A DNA stretch of 64,000 nt from an uncultured Oscillospiraceae bacterium (GCA_934590355.1 CAKTOX010000001.1:62001-126000), one strand, 5' to 3'. Positions 24,209 through 34,303 are shown, counted from the first letter of the stretch. Notes: generated from the sequence alone by a model not told the origin. Program-made: numbers and translations.

Positions 24209-25090
24209 ATGAAAGCATACTTAAAGAGCTTCAGAATGCCGACAAGAGAGCAGGAGGAGGGCTTCTTAAACTACGACCGAAGGACTCTGCTGAGCTCAAA
24301 GTATCCCTTTAACGTGTTTCGCTATCGTGAGCTGCCTACCTTTGAATTCGGAGCAGTCACTATTTTCTGCGGCGGCAACGGCAGCGGCAAGTCCACCATA
24401 CTCAACGTAATCGCCGAGAGACTTAATCTACGGCGCGGCGCGATTTACAACCGTTCCGAAGAATTTGAGGATTACGTCGGGCTTTGCCGCCACGAGCTTT
24501 ACTCCGGTATGATTATCCCGCCGGAGAGCAAGATCATCACAAGCGACGATGTGTTTGACTATTTGCTGGATATCCGATATATAAACAGCGGCATTGACAA
24601 AAATCGCAATGAGCTGTTTGAAGCGTACTTCAGCAACAGGGGCGTCAGCCCGGAGGACGCGCGGCTGCGCTCTCTTGACGATTATGACCGCTGGCGGGAG
24701 ATCGCCGACGCAAAGAAGCTCAAGAGACCTAATCCCGTGCCGTTTGTAAAGAATCGTGCGATGCGTAACTTGCAGGAGCGCTCCAACGGCGAAAGCGCAC
24801 TTATGTACTTCACCGAGGAGATAAGGGAGAATGCCCTGTATCTGTTGGATGAGCCGGAAAACAGCCTGTCGGCTGAGTTTCAGCTGGAGCTGATGCGGTT
24901 TTTGGAGGCATCCGTCCGCGCATATAACTGCCAGTTTATTATTTCCACACACTCGCCGTTTCTGCTTTCGATGCAGGATGCGGAAATATACGATCTGGAC
25001 GCAACGCCGCCGAGAAAAAGAGCTTGGACCGAGCTTGGGAACGTTCGCGTCTACCACGATTTTTTCTTAGAGCATCAAGCGGATTTTTGA
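24209..25090 (+). CDS. AAA family (ABC/SMC-like) ATPase, stand-alone
   Basis: 293-residue protein with Walker A FCGGNGSGKSTILN (about residues 53-66), an ABC-type signature-like stretch ERSNGESALMYF, Walker B ALYLLDEPENSLS and a switch histidine in FIISTHSPFLLS. This is the AAA_21/AAA_23 'predicted ATPase' layout without a membrane partner or coiled coil. GGAGACGGAG precedes the ATG. It sits alone between tRNA-Ala and a convergent operon, with no nuclease or toxin partner, so a defence role is not supported. Role unknown. Confidence 0.82.
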   Translation: MKAYLKSFRMPTREQEEGFLNYDRRTLLSSKYPFNVFRYRELPTFEFGAVTIFCGGNGSGKSTILNVIAERLNLRRGAIYNRSEEFEDYVGLCRHELYSGMIIPPESKIITSDDVFDYLLDIRYINSGIDKNRNELFEAYFSNRGVSPEDARLRSLDDYDRWREIADAKKLKRPNPVPFVKNRAMRNLQERSNGESALMYFTEEIRENALYLLDEPENSLSAEFQLELMRFLEASVRAYNCQFIISTHSPFLLSMQDAEIYDLDATPPRKRAWTELGNVRVYHDFFLEHQADF

Positions 25091-25252
25091 TACCGTTTGT
25101 TTAAAACGGTATCTGAACGGATCATGAGCTCTGCGGCGCCTTACCCCCCCCCAAGCTCCCTCGCTGCGCACTCATCTTTCCTCGGCAGCATAGTTTTTTC
25201 GACAGACCAAAAGCGCCGTCTCGGAGTTCCGAAGCGGCGCTTTTTTTATATT
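25089..25252. terminator. Convergent intergenic region with terminator hairpins
   Basis: GATACCGTTT / AAACGGTATC forms a stem at 25089-25113 just after the ATPase gene. A run of nine C lies at 25144-25152. AAAAGCGCCG (25209-25218) pairs with CGGCGCTTTT (25235-25244), followed by T-runs on both strands; it serves the ATPase gene and the convergent SDR operon. Nothing else is seen here. Confidence 0.75.
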
Positions 25253-25993
25253 TCAATGTGAGTCGGAGAAGCCGCCGTCGGCGCAGAGCACCTGACCGGT
25301 TATGAACGACGCCTTATCCGAGGCGAGAAATTCCACCGCAGCGGCAATGTCCTCGGGTCTGCCGAGCCTGCCGAGCGGGGTCGCCTCGACGAGCATATCC
25401 ATCGTTTCGCTGCCGAGCGACTGCACCATGTCGGTGTTTATAACTCCGGGCGCAACGCAGTTAACGCGGATATGCGACGGTGCAAGCTCCTGCGCGAGAG
25501 AGCGCGTGAGCCCGACTATCGCGTGCTTTGTCGCGGAATACGCCACCTCGCACGACGCGCCGTGCTCGCCCCATATCGACGATATGTTCACTATGCAGCC
25601 GGAGTGCTCATGCAGCATATCCGGCAGCACCTCCTGTATCGTATTGAACGCGCCGCCTATGTTCACCGCCAAAACGCGCTGCCAATACTCGCTGCTTATG
25701 TCCTGAAACAGTCCCTGCTTTGCGATGCCCGCGTTATTGACAAGAAGCGTTATCTGCCCGAGACGCGAGCGCACCTCACACACCATTTCGTGCACGGCCT
25801 CGCGGTCGGCAACGTCGGCTCTGTACGACATCGCCTCGAAGCCGCGTGAAGTAAGCTCCTGCTCGAGCTGCCGCGCCATATCCTCGCGCTCTATATAATT
25901 TATGCACACCGCATAGCCCGCCTCGGCAAGCGCTGCGGCGCAGGCTCTTCCGATGCCGCGTGAGGAGCCTGTTATAAGTGCGACTTTTTTCAT
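25253..25993 (-). CDS. Short-chain dehydrogenase, 3-oxoacyl-ACP reductase (FabG) type
   Basis: 246-residue classical SDR, NAD(P)H-dependent ketoreductase or alcohol dehydrogenase. TGSSRGIGRA is the nucleotide loop, NNAG the central motif, and Ser in VNISSIW, Tyr in EVAYSATK and Lys four residues later form the active site. The end TGQVLCADGGF is typical of FabG-like proteins. ATG 25993 has AAAGGTG eight bases upstream and lies five bases after the ABC transporter stop, so it is the last gene of the plsC-ABC-ABC-SDR operon. The substrate is not predictable. Confidence 0.9.
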   Translation of the reverse strand: MKKVALITGSSRGIGRACAAALAEAGYAVCINYIEREDMARQLEQELTSRGFEAMSYRADVADREAVHEMVCEVRSRLGQITLLVNNAGIAKQGLFQDISSEYWQRVLAVNIGGAFNTIQEVLPDMLHEHSGCIVNISSIWGEHGASCEVAYSATKHAIVGLTRSLAQELAPSHIRVNCVAPGVINTDMVQSLGSETMDMLVEATPLGRLGRPEDIAAAVEFLASDKASFITGQVLCADGGFSDSH

Positions 25994-25998
25994 TATTA

Positions 25999-27780
25999 TC
26001 ACCTTTCAAACTGACTTGTGTACAGCTCGCTGTACAGCCCGCCGGCAGCGAGAAGCTGCTCGTGCGTACCGCTTTCGACAACGTCGCCCTTGTCCATAAC
26101 GAGGATGAGATCCGCGTTGCGGATGGTCGAAAGCCTGTGCGCTATGACAAAGCTCGTGCGCCCGCTCGTGAGGCTGTCCATCGCCTTCTGCACGAGCGCC
26201 TCCGTGCGCGTATCGACCGAGCTCGTCGCCTCGTCGAGGATTATCATCGGCGCATTCTCGACCATGGCGCGCGCTATGGTAAGAAGCTGGCGCTGCCCCG
26301 CCGAGAGGCTGCTGCGGTCGCTCAGCTTAGTGTCGTAGCCCTCGGGCAGGGTCGAAATATAATGATCCATGCCGACGAGCCTGCACGCCGCGACGATCTG
26401 CTCATCGCTGACGTTTTCCTTGCCGTAGGCGATATTCTCGCGATAGGTCCCTTCAAAGAGCCATGTGTCCTGAAGCACCATGCCGAACATCGCGTGTACG
26501 TCGCTGCGCTTGAGGCTTGCAAGATCGACGCCGTCTATTTTTATTTTCCCGCTCCACACGTCGTAAAAGCGCATGAGCAGGTTCACCATCGTGGTCTTGC
26601 CCGCACCCGTCAGACCGACTATTGCGACCTTTTGACCGGGCTCAACGACGGCGCTGAAGCCGTTTATTATCTGCTTGCCCTCCTCGTATCCGAAGCGCAC
26701 GTCCTCAAACTCGACCTTACCGCGCACGTGGCATATCTGCTGCGTGCAGGAGCTGTCATCGGGCAGCTCCTCCTCGTCGAGGAAGCCGAAAACGCGCTCG
26801 CCCGCGGCGCCTGCGGACATGAGACTGCTCATGGCCTGAGAAATCTGGCTCAGTGGATTGGTGAAGAGCTTTACATAGCTTATAAACGCGACGACCGTGC
26901 CGAAGCTTATGCTCCCGCTCATCGTAAGAGCCGCGCCGACGACGCACACGGCGACGTAGCCGAAGCTGCCGACGAAGCTCATGAGCGGCATAAGAAGTCC
27001 GCTGAAAAACTGCGACTTCCACGCGCTTGTGTACAGATCGTCGTTTATTTTGTCAAACTGCTCGCGCGACTGCTTCATCGCGCCGTATGCACGCACAATG
27101 TCGTGGCCGGAGTACATCTCCTCGACGTGACCGTTCATGCACCCCAAATTCTGCTGCTGGCGGCGGAAATACTTGCGCGATCGCGAGATGATGAAGAACA
27201 TCAGCACGAAGCCGATGACGGTCGAGCCGACCGCGGTGAGTGCAAGGCGGCCGCTGGTGGCAAACATTATAATGATAACGCCGACAAACTGCACGACCGA
27301 CTGCACGAGCGTCGTGATGCTTGAGTTTAGCGCCGAGCTTATGGTGTCAACATCGTTTGTGATGCGGCTGAGCACGTCGCCGACCGTGGTCTTGTCGAAA
27401 AACCTCAGCGGCAGGCGGTTTATCTTCCTGCTTATGCTGCCGCGCATACTCCACGCAAGGCGCTGCATGACGGTTATCATCATGTAGCTTGAGGCGCAGG
27501 CGGCAAGGTTTGCCGAGATATAGATAACAAGTATCGTGACTATGGAGCCTATGACGAGCTTCATGTCAATACCGCTGACGAGCCCCGCGGCAATTGTGTC
27601 GGTGAGCTTGGCTAGCTTATCCGGCGCAATGAGCGTGAGCGCAGTGCTCAAAAGGCTGAATATGAGCGCGATGGCGACCGGCTTATACCACGGCTTGAGG
27701 TATTTAAGCAGCGAGAGCATCGCGGTTTTTGTGTTTTGGGGCTTTTCCTTGGCGCCCCTGCCCGGAGGAGAATGTTTCAT
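25999..27780 (-). CDS. ABC exporter half-transporter (second subunit)
   Basis: 593-residue membrane exporter subunit of the MsbA/LmrA type: six N-terminal helices (about residues 30-320) and a nucleotide-binding domain with GLTGAGKTTMVNLL, LSAGQRQLLTIARAM, MIILDEATSSVD and an H-loop IAHRLSTI. ATG 27780 overlaps the stop of the first ABC gene (ATGA) with GGAGGAG upstream; the longer frame is not needed. With the preceding gene it should form a heterodimeric multidrug or lipid exporter in the cytoplasmic membrane. Confidence 0.94.
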   Translation of the reverse strand: MKHSPPGRGAKEKPQNTKTAMLSLLKYLKPWYKPVAIALIFSLLSTALTLIAPDKLAKLTDTIAAGLVSGIDMKLVIGSIVTILVIYISANLAACASSYMMITVMQRLAWSMRGSISRKINRLPLRFFDKTTVGDVLSRITNDVDTISSALNSSITTLVQSVVQFVGVIIIMFATSGRLALTAVGSTVIGFVLMFFIISRSRKYFRRQQQNLGCMNGHVEEMYSGHDIVRAYGAMKQSREQFDKINDDLYTSAWKSQFFSGLLMPLMSFVGSFGYVAVCVVGAALTMSGSISFGTVVAFISYVKLFTNPLSQISQAMSSLMSAGAAGERVFGFLDEEELPDDSSCTQQICHVRGKVEFEDVRFGYEEGKQIINGFSAVVEPGQKVAIVGLTGAGKTTMVNLLMRFYDVWSGKIKIDGVDLASLKRSDVHAMFGMVLQDTWLFEGTYRENIAYGKENVSDEQIVAACRLVGMDHYISTLPEGYDTKLSDRSSLSAGQRQLLTIARAMVENAPMIILDEATSSVDTRTEALVQKAMDSLTSGRTSFVIAHRLSTIRNADLILVMDKGDVVESGTHEQLLAAGGLYSELYTSQFER

Positions 27781-29531
27781 ATGGCAAGCTCCTCCTCCGA
27801 AAGCTGACTGAGGGCTATCTGACGATACACCTCGCACGAGGACAGCAGCTCGCGGTGCGTCCCTATTCCGGCGATGCGTCCCTCGTCGAGCACGACTATC
27901 CTGTCCGCGCCCATGATGGTGCCGATGCGCTGCGCGACGATGAGCTTGGTCTGCCCCTCGGTCTTTTCCCTGAGCGCGTCCCGAAGCTGCCTGTCGGTCT
28001 TAAAATCCAAAGCGGAGAACGTGTCGTCAAAAATGAGTATCTCCGCATCGCGGCAGAGTGCGCGGGCAATCGATAGCCGCTGCTTCTGGCCGCCGGAGAA
28101 ATTCGTGCCGCCGCGCGCCACGTGTGCCTCCACTCCGTCCTCAAGCTCGAAAGCAAAGTCCGCGCTCGCGGTCTCAAGGGCGTCGTTCAATTTATCGGTA
28201 TCGGCGTTTTTGCCGAACGCAACGTTATCCTTTATGCTGCCGGTGAACATGACCGCCTTCTGCGAAACGTAGCCTATCTTCGAATAAAGCGCCTCAAGCT
28301 CGTAATCCTTTACGTTTATTCCGTCAACGAGCACCTCGCCGTCCGTCGCGTCGTAAAAGCGCGGTATGAGATTTACAAGCGTCGTTTTGCCCGAACCCGT
28401 CGAGCCTATAAACGCGACAGTCTCGCCGCGCCGCGCCGTGAAGCTGATATTGCTCAGGACGCTGCCGCTGCCGCCGGGATAGGTAAAGCTCACGTTTTTA
28501 AACTCGACCGTGCCGACCGTGTCGCCGGAATCCGTGACGCTGCCGTCAACGATCTTGGGCACCGTGCACAGCACCTCGCGGATGCGCTTTGCCGCCTCAA
28601 GTGCACGCGGTGCGATGATGACGACCATGACTATCATCACAAAGCTCATGATGACCTGCATGGCGTAGGACATGAAAACTATCATGTCCGCGAATATGTC
28701 GATGCGCGCCGTGACTGCCGCCGCCGAGCTTATGAGCACCGCGCCTATCCAATAGATGGACATATTAAGGCAGTTCATCACAAGCCCCATGAACGGCGTC
28801 AAAAGCGTCATGGCGCGGTTTGCAAACAGCGAATTTTCAAGCAGCTCCGTGTTTGCCTTCTCGAATTTTTTCTCCTGATACTCCTCGGCGTTATACGCTC
28901 TTACAACGCGGATGCCTGTGAGATTTTCACGCGCCGACCGGTTGAGCGCGTCCTGAAGCCATTGCAGTCTGCGAAAGCAGGGAAAGGTAAATTTTATCGC
29001 AAAGCCGAGTATCACGACAAGCAGCACCACGGCAAGCGCTGTGGCAAACGACCACTGCCACGCCTTGCCCGCGATCTTCGTTATCGCCCAAGCCGCCATT
29101 AGCGGAGCCTTCACCACGACCTGAAGCGACATGACGATCATCATCTGCACCTGCGAGACGTCATTGGTCGAGCGGGTTATGAGGCTTGCCGTCGAGAAGG
29201 CGTTTATCTCCTCAAGCGTGAAGCTCGAGACCTTGTCGAACATTTCCTTTCGCAGCCTGCGCGAAAACGCCGCCGCGATGCGGGATGCAAAAAAGCAGAC
29301 AACGACGGAGGAAACGAGGCTCCCCAGAGCGCACAGCAGCATCATGCCGCCCGCGCTCCAGACATCGCCTATGGCGCTGCCGGGAGTCTCGATAAGCGTC
29401 GTTATCTGCGACATATAGTCGGGTATTTTCAGGTCGAGCACGACCTGAGCGCATACAAACACAAGGCTAAAGAGGAAAAACATCCACTCTTTAGCCTTGA
29501 GGTATCTGAAAAGCTTCATCAGATCTTTCAT
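27777..29531 (-). CDS. ABC exporter half-transporter (first subunit)
   Basis: 584-residue half-transporter with a membrane domain and an ATP-binding domain: GSTGSGKTTLVNLIPRFY, FSGGQKQRLSIARAL, ILIFDDTFSALD. The residue after the Walker B aspartate is Asp (FDDTFSALD) rather than Glu, and the switch region reads VAQRIGTI with Gln in place of His. This is the usual degenerate site of heterodimeric exporters, and the partner keeps Glu and His. The start overlaps the acyltransferase stop by four bases. Confidence 0.94.
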   Translation of the reverse strand: MKDLMKLFRYLKAKEWMFFLFSLVFVCAQVVLDLKIPDYMSQITTLIETPGSAIGDVWSAGGMMLLCALGSLVSSVVVCFFASRIAAAFSRRLRKEMFDKVSSFTLEEINAFSTASLITRSTNDVSQVQMMIVMSLQVVVKAPLMAAWAITKIAGKAWQWSFATALAVVLLVVILGFAIKFTFPCFRRLQWLQDALNRSARENLTGIRVVRAYNAEEYQEKKFEKANTELLENSLFANRAMTLLTPFMGLVMNCLNMSIYWIGAVLISSAAAVTARIDIFADMIVFMSYAMQVIMSFVMIVMVVIIAPRALEAAKRIREVLCTVPKIVDGSVTDSGDTVGTVEFKNVSFTYPGGSGSVLSNISFTARRGETVAFIGSTGSGKTTLVNLIPRFYDATDGEVLVDGINVKDYELEALYSKIGYVSQKAVMFTGSIKDNVAFGKNADTDKLNDALETASADFAFELEDGVEAHVARGGTNFSGGQKQRLSIARALCRDAEILIFDDTFSALDFKTDRQLRDALREKTEGQTKLIVAQRIGTIMGADRIVVLDEGRIAGIGTHRELLSSCEVYRQIALSQLSEEELAI

Positions 29532-30376
29532 CTGGCGGCAGCACTCTCCTCTTCGGCAACGGCGTCAATATGCTCCTGAATCATCTGCTGGGCAAGCTGT
29601 GCGGTGTCGCGGGTCTTGTGCTCCTTGACATAGTCTGCGTCAATAACGCCGATGATGTCGATAAACACCTTTGTTTTCTTAAACGGGAAGTTGTGCTGCA
29701 CCGCGTCGGTGTTCCAAAGCGACGCGCACACTACCGGAACTCCGGCGCGCTGCGCGATCTTGAACGAGCCCGCGTGGAAATCCAAAAGCTGCTGTCTGCG
29801 TCCGCGCGTGCCCTCGGGGTAAATGCAGACCGAGGCGTAATCCTTATCTATGTATTCGGTCGCCTGCTTTATGGTCTTGAGCGCCTCGCGGTTATTCTCT
29901 CTGTTAAGCGAAAGGCAGCCGCACTTGTGCATGACCTTTCCTCCGACGGGGATCTTATAGTTGCCGGGCTTGGAAACGTAAATGAGCTCCTCATCGCTTA
30001 TCGCGGCCTCGGCAACGATGGGGTCAAAAAACGAGCGGTGGTTTGAAACGAGAAGGTACCGCGTATCCTTCGGCAGCTTTTCGCGTCCCGTTACGATGAC
30101 CTGTGCGCCGCTGTAACGGCATATCATCTTTGCGACCTCGCGCATATGCCATTTCCAAAACTTCGACGGACGCTCCTGCGGCTCGTCGAGCCTTATGAAA
30201 AGCTCCGTGGACAAAAGCATGAGAATGACGTAGGCAAGCTGCGAGCCGATGAAATACTCAAAAAATCTGAGGACAAGCACCCCCGTGACCTTCAGGGCGC
30301 CTCCGCCCTGTCCGGCGATGAGCGTATGCAGACCCGCACCGACGGCGCCTATGGCCGCGAAAATTCTAAAAAGCAT
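29528..30376 (-). CDS. plsC: 1-acyl-sn-glycerol-3-phosphate acyltransferase-like protein
   Basis: About 282-residue membrane-associated acyltransferase. The catalytic NHRSFFDPIV (NHx4D) and the substrate motif YPEGTRGRRQ are clear; N-terminal hydrophobic segments lie at about residues 1-70. It probably acylates lysophosphatidic acid or a related glycerolipid at the membrane. ATG 30376 with AGGAGA upstream was chosen over a longer frame. It heads an operon with two ABC exporter subunits and a FabG-like reductase, an unusual lipid-plus-export combination. Confidence 0.88.
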   Translation of the reverse strand: MLFRIFAAIGAVGAGLHTLIAGQGGGALKVTGVLVLRFFEYFIGSQLAYVILMLLSTELFIRLDEPQERPSKFWKWHMREVAKMICRYSGAQVIVTGREKLPKDTRYLLVSNHRSFFDPIVAEAAISDEELIYVSKPGNYKIPVGGKVMHKCGCLSLNRENNREALKTIKQATEYIDKDYASVCIYPEGTRGRRQQLLDFHAGSFKIAQRAGVPVVCASLWNTDAVQHNFPFKKTKVFIDIIGVIDADYVKEHKTRDTAQLAQQMIQEHIDAVAEEESAAAR

Positions 30377-30405
30377 TTTTAAGATCTCTCCTGATGTGAA
30401 ACACA

Positions 30406-30801
30406 ATTATAATTGTATTCTTATATATTACCACGAGTTTGTGATTTTCCAATACGAATATTTTGAACATTTTAATAATTTTATATATTTTTTGACCACA
30501 TTCTTCCCACAAAAAATACAATATTGACGCATTTTTGGCAAAACCGCATGATATGCACCGTACTTTGTTATTCAAATGACAATGTTTTGACCTGTTTCGG
30601 TGCATTTTTGTGTGTTTTGCACACCTTGAGCGTCTAAAAACTGTTCGTTTCGTAAAAATTGATAAATTTGTGGATTTTCAACGAAAGACTTGTATTTTAA
30701 AATTGATTTTTTGCCCTTAATAGTATAAAATACATAAACGAGCTGTTAATTGTCAGTTAACGGCCGCAGACGTGTAAATAATTTTTATAGGAGTGAAATC
30801 T
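30406..30801 (+). promoter_or_regulatory. AT-rich intergenic region with hppA promoter
   Basis: The hppA promoter is TTGATT (30703-30708), 17-base spacer, TAAAAT (30726-30731). Upstream, ATGCACCG (30553-30560) pairs with CGGTGCAT (30598-30605) followed by T5, a hairpin of unknown use. On the minus strand TTGGAA / TAATAT near 30430-30455 is a weak candidate for the plsC operon promoter. No gene is seen in this stretch. Confidence 0.7.
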
Positions 30802-32796
30802 ATGGAATCCCTTAAATTCCTGGCCCCCGCTCTTGCTGTTGTCGCTCTGCTGTTTGCTTTCTACAAGATAGCATTCGTCTCCAAGCAGGACGCGGGCACC
30901 GAGCGCATGAAGGAAATCGCCGCTGCCATTAACGACGGTGCGAAAGCTTTCCTTTTTGCCGAGTACAAGATCCTCGCGATCTTCGTAGCAATCCTGTTTG
31001 TAGCCATCGGTCTGTTCCTGAAGAGCTGGACGACCGCGGTGTGCTTCCTGTTCGGCGCCGCGTTTTCCATTCTCGCCGGCTACATAGGCATGAACGTCGC
31101 CACCAAGGCTAACGTCCGTACCGCAAACGCCGCTCGTGAAAGCGGCATGAACAAGGCTCTGTCCATCGCCTTCTCCGGCGGCTCTGTCATGGGCATGTGC
31201 GTTGTAGGTCTCGGCCTTCTCGGCGCATCCGTTCTGTTCTTCATCTTCAAGGACACCAGCGTTTTGTTCGGCTTCTCCCTCGGCGCAAGCTCCATCGCTC
31301 TGTTTGCCCGTGTCGGCGGCGGTATCTACACCAAGGCTGCTGACGTCGGCGCCGACCTCGTCGGCAAGGTCGAGGCAGGCATCCCCGAGGACGACCCGCG
31401 CAACCCCGCTGTTATTGCCGATAACGTCGGCGACAACGTCGGCGACGTAGCCGGCATGGGCGCCGACCTCTTCGAGAGCTATGTCGGTGCTATCATCTCC
31501 GCAATGACCCTCGGCGCAGTCGTCGTCGCTCAGTTCGGCGAGCTGTCCGTCATCTTCCCGCTCGTCATCGCGGCATTCGGCATCCTCGCCTCTGTCATCG
31601 CGACCTTCTTCGTCCGCGGTAAGGAGGGTGCCAACCCCCATAAGGCGCTCAAGATGGGCTCCTATGTTTCCGCACTTCTCGTTGTTATTGCCTCCATCGT
31701 GATGAGCAAGATGATGCTCAACAGCTACGGCCCCGCGATCGCGATCGTTTCCGGTCTGGTCGTCGGCCTCGTCATCGGCGTCGTCACCGAGGTCTACACC
31801 TCCGGCGATTACAAGTTCGTTAAGAAGATCGCTCAGCAGTCCGAGACCGGCTCCGCCACCACCATCATCTCCGGCACCGCAGTCGGCATGATGTCCACTT
31901 GGGTCCCCGTCGTTCTCATCTGCGTCGGCATCTTCCTTGCATACCAATTTGCCGGCCTCTACGGCATCGCACTTGCCGCAGTAGGCATGCTCTCCACCAC
32001 CGGCATCACCGTTGCCGTTGACGCATACGGCCCCATCGCCGACAACGCCGGCGGCATCGCAGAGATGAGCGGCCTTGACCACTCCGTGCGTGAGATCACC
32101 GACAAGCTCGACGCAGTCGGCAACACCACCGCAGCAATGGGCAAGGGCTTCGCTATCGGCTCCGCCGCTCTGACCGCACTGGCTCTGTTCGTATCCTTCA
32201 CTCAGGCAACCGGTCTGACCGCAGATCAGGTCGCTCTGACCAGCCCCACCGTCGTTATCGGTCTGCTCATCGGCGGTATGCTCCCGTTCGTGTTCTCCGC
32301 AATGACCATGGACTCCGTTTCCAAGGCAGCGTACAGCATGATCGAAGAGGTTCGCCGTCAGTTCCGTGAGATCCCCGGCATCATGGAAGGCAAGGCAAAG
32401 CCCGACTACAAGACCTGCGTTGCCATCTCCACCACGGCGGCTCTCAAGGAGATGCTCGTTCCCGGTATCATGGCAGTCGTCGCACCTCTGGCAGTCGGCC
32501 TTATCCTCGGCTCGACCGCACTTGCGGGTCTGCTCGCAGGCTCCCTCGTTTCCGGCGTTATGATGGCAATGTTCATGTCCAACGCAGGCGGCGCATGGGA
32601 TAACGCAAAGAAGTACATCGAGGAAGGCAACCACGGCGGCAAGGGCTCCGATGCTCACAAGGCTGCTGTCGTCGGCGATACCGTAGGCGACCCGTTCAAG
32701 GACACCTCCGGCCCGTCCATCAACATCCTCATCAAGCTCATGACCGTCGTTTCCACCGTTTTCGCGGCCATCTTCACCGCAACCGGTCTGTTCTGA
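30802..32796 (+). CDS. hppA: K+-dependent ion-translocating membrane pyrophosphatase
   Basis: 664-residue protein with about 16 membrane helices that couples pyrophosphate hydrolysis to Na+ and/or H+ export. Substrate motifs are [19 protein letters not shown] and the C-terminal [27 protein letters not shown] has Ala where K+-independent enzymes have Lys, so it should be K+-dependent. The helix segment [10 protein letters not shown] carries the gate glutamate in the position seen in Na+-pumping enzymes, which suggests Na+ transport (inference). ATG 30802 has AGGAG eight bases upstream; the in-frame GTG at 30793 is rejected. Codon use is highly biased, indicating strong expression. Confidence 0.95.
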   Translation: MESLKFLAPALAVVALLFAFYKIAFVSKQDAGTERMKEIAAAINDGAKAFLFAEYKILAIFVAILFVAIGLFLKSWTTAVCFLFGAAFSILAGYIGMNVATKANVRTANAARESGMNKALSIAFSGGSVMGMCVVGLGLLGASVLFFIFKDTSVLFGFSLGASSIALFARVGGGIYTKAADVGADLVGKVEAGIPEDDPRNPAVIADNVGDNVGDVAGMGADLFESYVGAIISAMTLGAVVVAQFGELSVIFPLVIAAFGILASVIATFFVRGKEGANPHKALKMGSYVSALLVVIASIVMSKMMLNSYGPAIAIVSGLVVGLVIGVVTEVYTSGDYKFVKKIAQQSETGSATTIISGTAVGMMSTWVPVVLICVGIFLAYQFAGLYGIALAAVGMLSTTGITVAVDAYGPIADNAGGIAEMSGLDHSVREITDKLDAVGNTTAAMGKGFAIGSAALTALALFVSFTQATGLTADQVALTSPTVVIGLLIGGMLPFVFSAMTMDSVSKAAYSMIEEVRRQFREIPGIMEGKAKPDYKTCVAISTTAALKEMLVPGIMAVVAPLAVGLILGSTALAGLLAGSLVSGVMMAMFMSNAGGAWDNAKKYIEEGNHGGKGSDAHKAAVVGDTVGDPFKDTSGPSINILIKLMTVVSTVFAAIFTATGLF

Positions 32797-32809
32797 TAAG
32801 TCCTTTTTC

Positions 32810-32842
32810 AAGCCTCCGGAGCTTCGGCTTCGGAGGCTTTTT
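32810..32842 (+). terminator. Terminator of hppA
   Basis: AAGCCTCCG and CGGAGGCTT stem with an inner GAAGC-like fold and TTTT afterwards. Confidence 0.88.
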
Positions 32843-32979
32843 ACATTTTAATCACACTTTATTAACAAAAACGAGGGCGTTTTGTGGCATAATTGCACTT
32901 GTGTGTAATATATATCCCCAAGCTTGACATTGGGTGTATAATATTATGGTAACCACAAATCCACAGATCGGAGATCATT

Positions 32980-34224
32980 ATGCTGAAGAAAAAATGCAAG
33001 AAGCTTTTTGCTTTCGCGTTGGCTATGGTCATGACCCTGAGTGTTATGTTCTCGCTCATGTCCGTTTCCGCGTTTGCAGTTACCCAGTCGGAGATCGACG
33101 CGCTTAAATCGCAGCGCTCCGAGCTGAGAGATCAGAAAAGCGGCGTTCAGTCCACCATCAATTCTCTCCAGGGTCAGCAGAGCGATCAGATAGCGCTCAA
33201 GAATGCGCTTGACGAGAAAAACGCCATCACCGTAAAGCAGATACTTAACCTTACCGAACAGATAGACCTGCACACCTCGCTCATCGAGCAGAAGACCGTT
33301 GAGGTCGAGGAGGCGCAGAAGGTCGCCGACGAGCAGCTTGAGAAATACAAGGTGCGTGTGCGCGCGATGGAGGAGGCCGGCAGATATAATTACTTCGAAG
33401 TCCTCTTCGGTGCAAACAGCATCGGCGAGTTCCTGAGCCTTATCGACGACATCGGCGATATCATGAAGAGCGACAAGGAGCTTGAGGATTCTTACCGCCG
33501 GTCCGTCACCGAGCTTGAGACCGTCAAGACCGAGTATGAGGAAGCCAAGGCCGATATGGAGGACACCAAGGCGGAGCTTGAGGCCCTCAAGGTGCAGCAG
33601 GAGAAGGATATTGCTCAGGCAGACGCGGTCATCGCCACCTTGCAGGGGCAGATAAGCTCCAACTCCGGTATGCTCAGCCAGCTCACCGCTCAGGAGCAGC
33701 AGCTCAATAAGGACATCCAAGACAAGGTCAATGAGCTCAACCGCCAGAACGAGCAGAATAAGCCTCAGCCCAATCCGGGCGGAGGCAGCACAGTCGGCAC
33801 CGGCAATCTCGTATGGCCGAGCTACTGCACCTACATAACCAGCCGTCAGGGTCCGCGCACCCACCCCGTCACGGGCGAATATAAAAACCACGGCGGCACC
33901 GACATCGGCGCAAGCTACGGCAGCGCGATCTACGCGGCGGACTCCGGCACGGTCGTGCGCTCCTCCGACGGTTGGAACGGCGGTTGGGGCAACTACGTCA
34001 TGATCGACCACGGCAACGGAATGCAGACGCTTTACGCGCATATGTCCTCCCGCGCCGTCTCCGTAGGACAGACCGTTTCCCGCGGCCAGACCATCGGCTA
34101 CGTCGGCTCCACCGGTATGTCCACCGGCCCGCATCTGCATTTTGAGATGTACGTCAACGGCTCGAGGATAGACCCGCAGACCAAGTACCCCGGCGTCAGC
34201 TTCACCTACTCCGCCTCAGCATGA
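32980..34224 (+). CDS. Secreted M23 peptidase with coiled coil (EnvC-like)
   Basis: 414-residue exported cell-wall protein. A signal peptide with basic start (MLKKKCKKLFAFALAMVM) and an AFA-like cleavage site near residue 33 is followed by a long coiled coil (about 35-255) and a Pro/Gly linker. The C-terminal LytM/M23 domain has zinc ligands in NHGGTDIG, LYAHMS and GPHLHFEMY, which are complete, so it should be an active glycyl or peptide-crosslink endopeptidase. Likely role is cell-wall remodelling or septum splitting. The ATG at 32980 follows GGAGAT. The promoter is unclear: TATAAT lies at 32936-32941 and TTGACA only seven bases before it. Confidence 0.93.
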   Translation: MLKKKCKKLFAFALAMVMTLSVMFSLMSVSAFAVTQSEIDALKSQRSELRDQKSGVQSTINSLQGQQSDQIALKNALDEKNAITVKQILNLTEQIDLHTSLIEQKTVEVEEAQKVADEQLEKYKVRVRAMEEAGRYNYFEVLFGANSIGEFLSLIDDIGDIMKSDKELEDSYRRSVTELETVKTEYEEAKADMEDTKAELEALKVQQEKDIAQADAVIATLQGQISSNSGMLSQLTAQEQQLNKDIQDKVNELNRQNEQNKPQPNPGGGSTVGTGNLVWPSYCTYITSRQGPRTHPVTGEYKNHGGTDIGASYGSAIYAADSGTVVRSSDGWNGGWGNYVMIDHGNGMQTLYAHMSSRAVSVGQTVSRGQTIGYVGSTGMSTGPHLHFEMYVNGSRIDPQTKYPGVSFTYSASA

Positions 34225-34237
34225 TGTGAATAATTTA

Positions 34238-34268
34238 CCCTCCCGTGTCAGACACGGGAGGGTTTTTT
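34238..34268 (+). terminator. Terminator of the M23 gene
   Basis: CCCTCCCGTG-TCAGA-CACGGGAGGG with six T after it. Confidence 0.92.
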
Positions 34269-34303
34269 ACGCTTCGGCGGATATGAAAAACCGAGGAGCA
34301 TAT

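Noticed and set aside
24209..25090. Stand-alone ATPase as an anti-phage defence gene
   Set aside because: No nuclease, reverse transcriptase, TIR or other effector lies next to it; ATPases of this kind are also common outside defence.
30564..30581. Possible Rex operator (TTGTTA..TGACAA) upstream of hppA
   Set aside because: It differs from the Rex consensus I remember at about three of fourteen positions and lies more than 120 bases before the promoter.
30757..32811. Minus-strand frame of 684 codons antisense to hppA
   Set aside because: The protein would be made mainly of Asp, Gly, Cys and His runs, the expected shadow of the highly biased Ala/Gly/Val codons of the pyrophosphatase.
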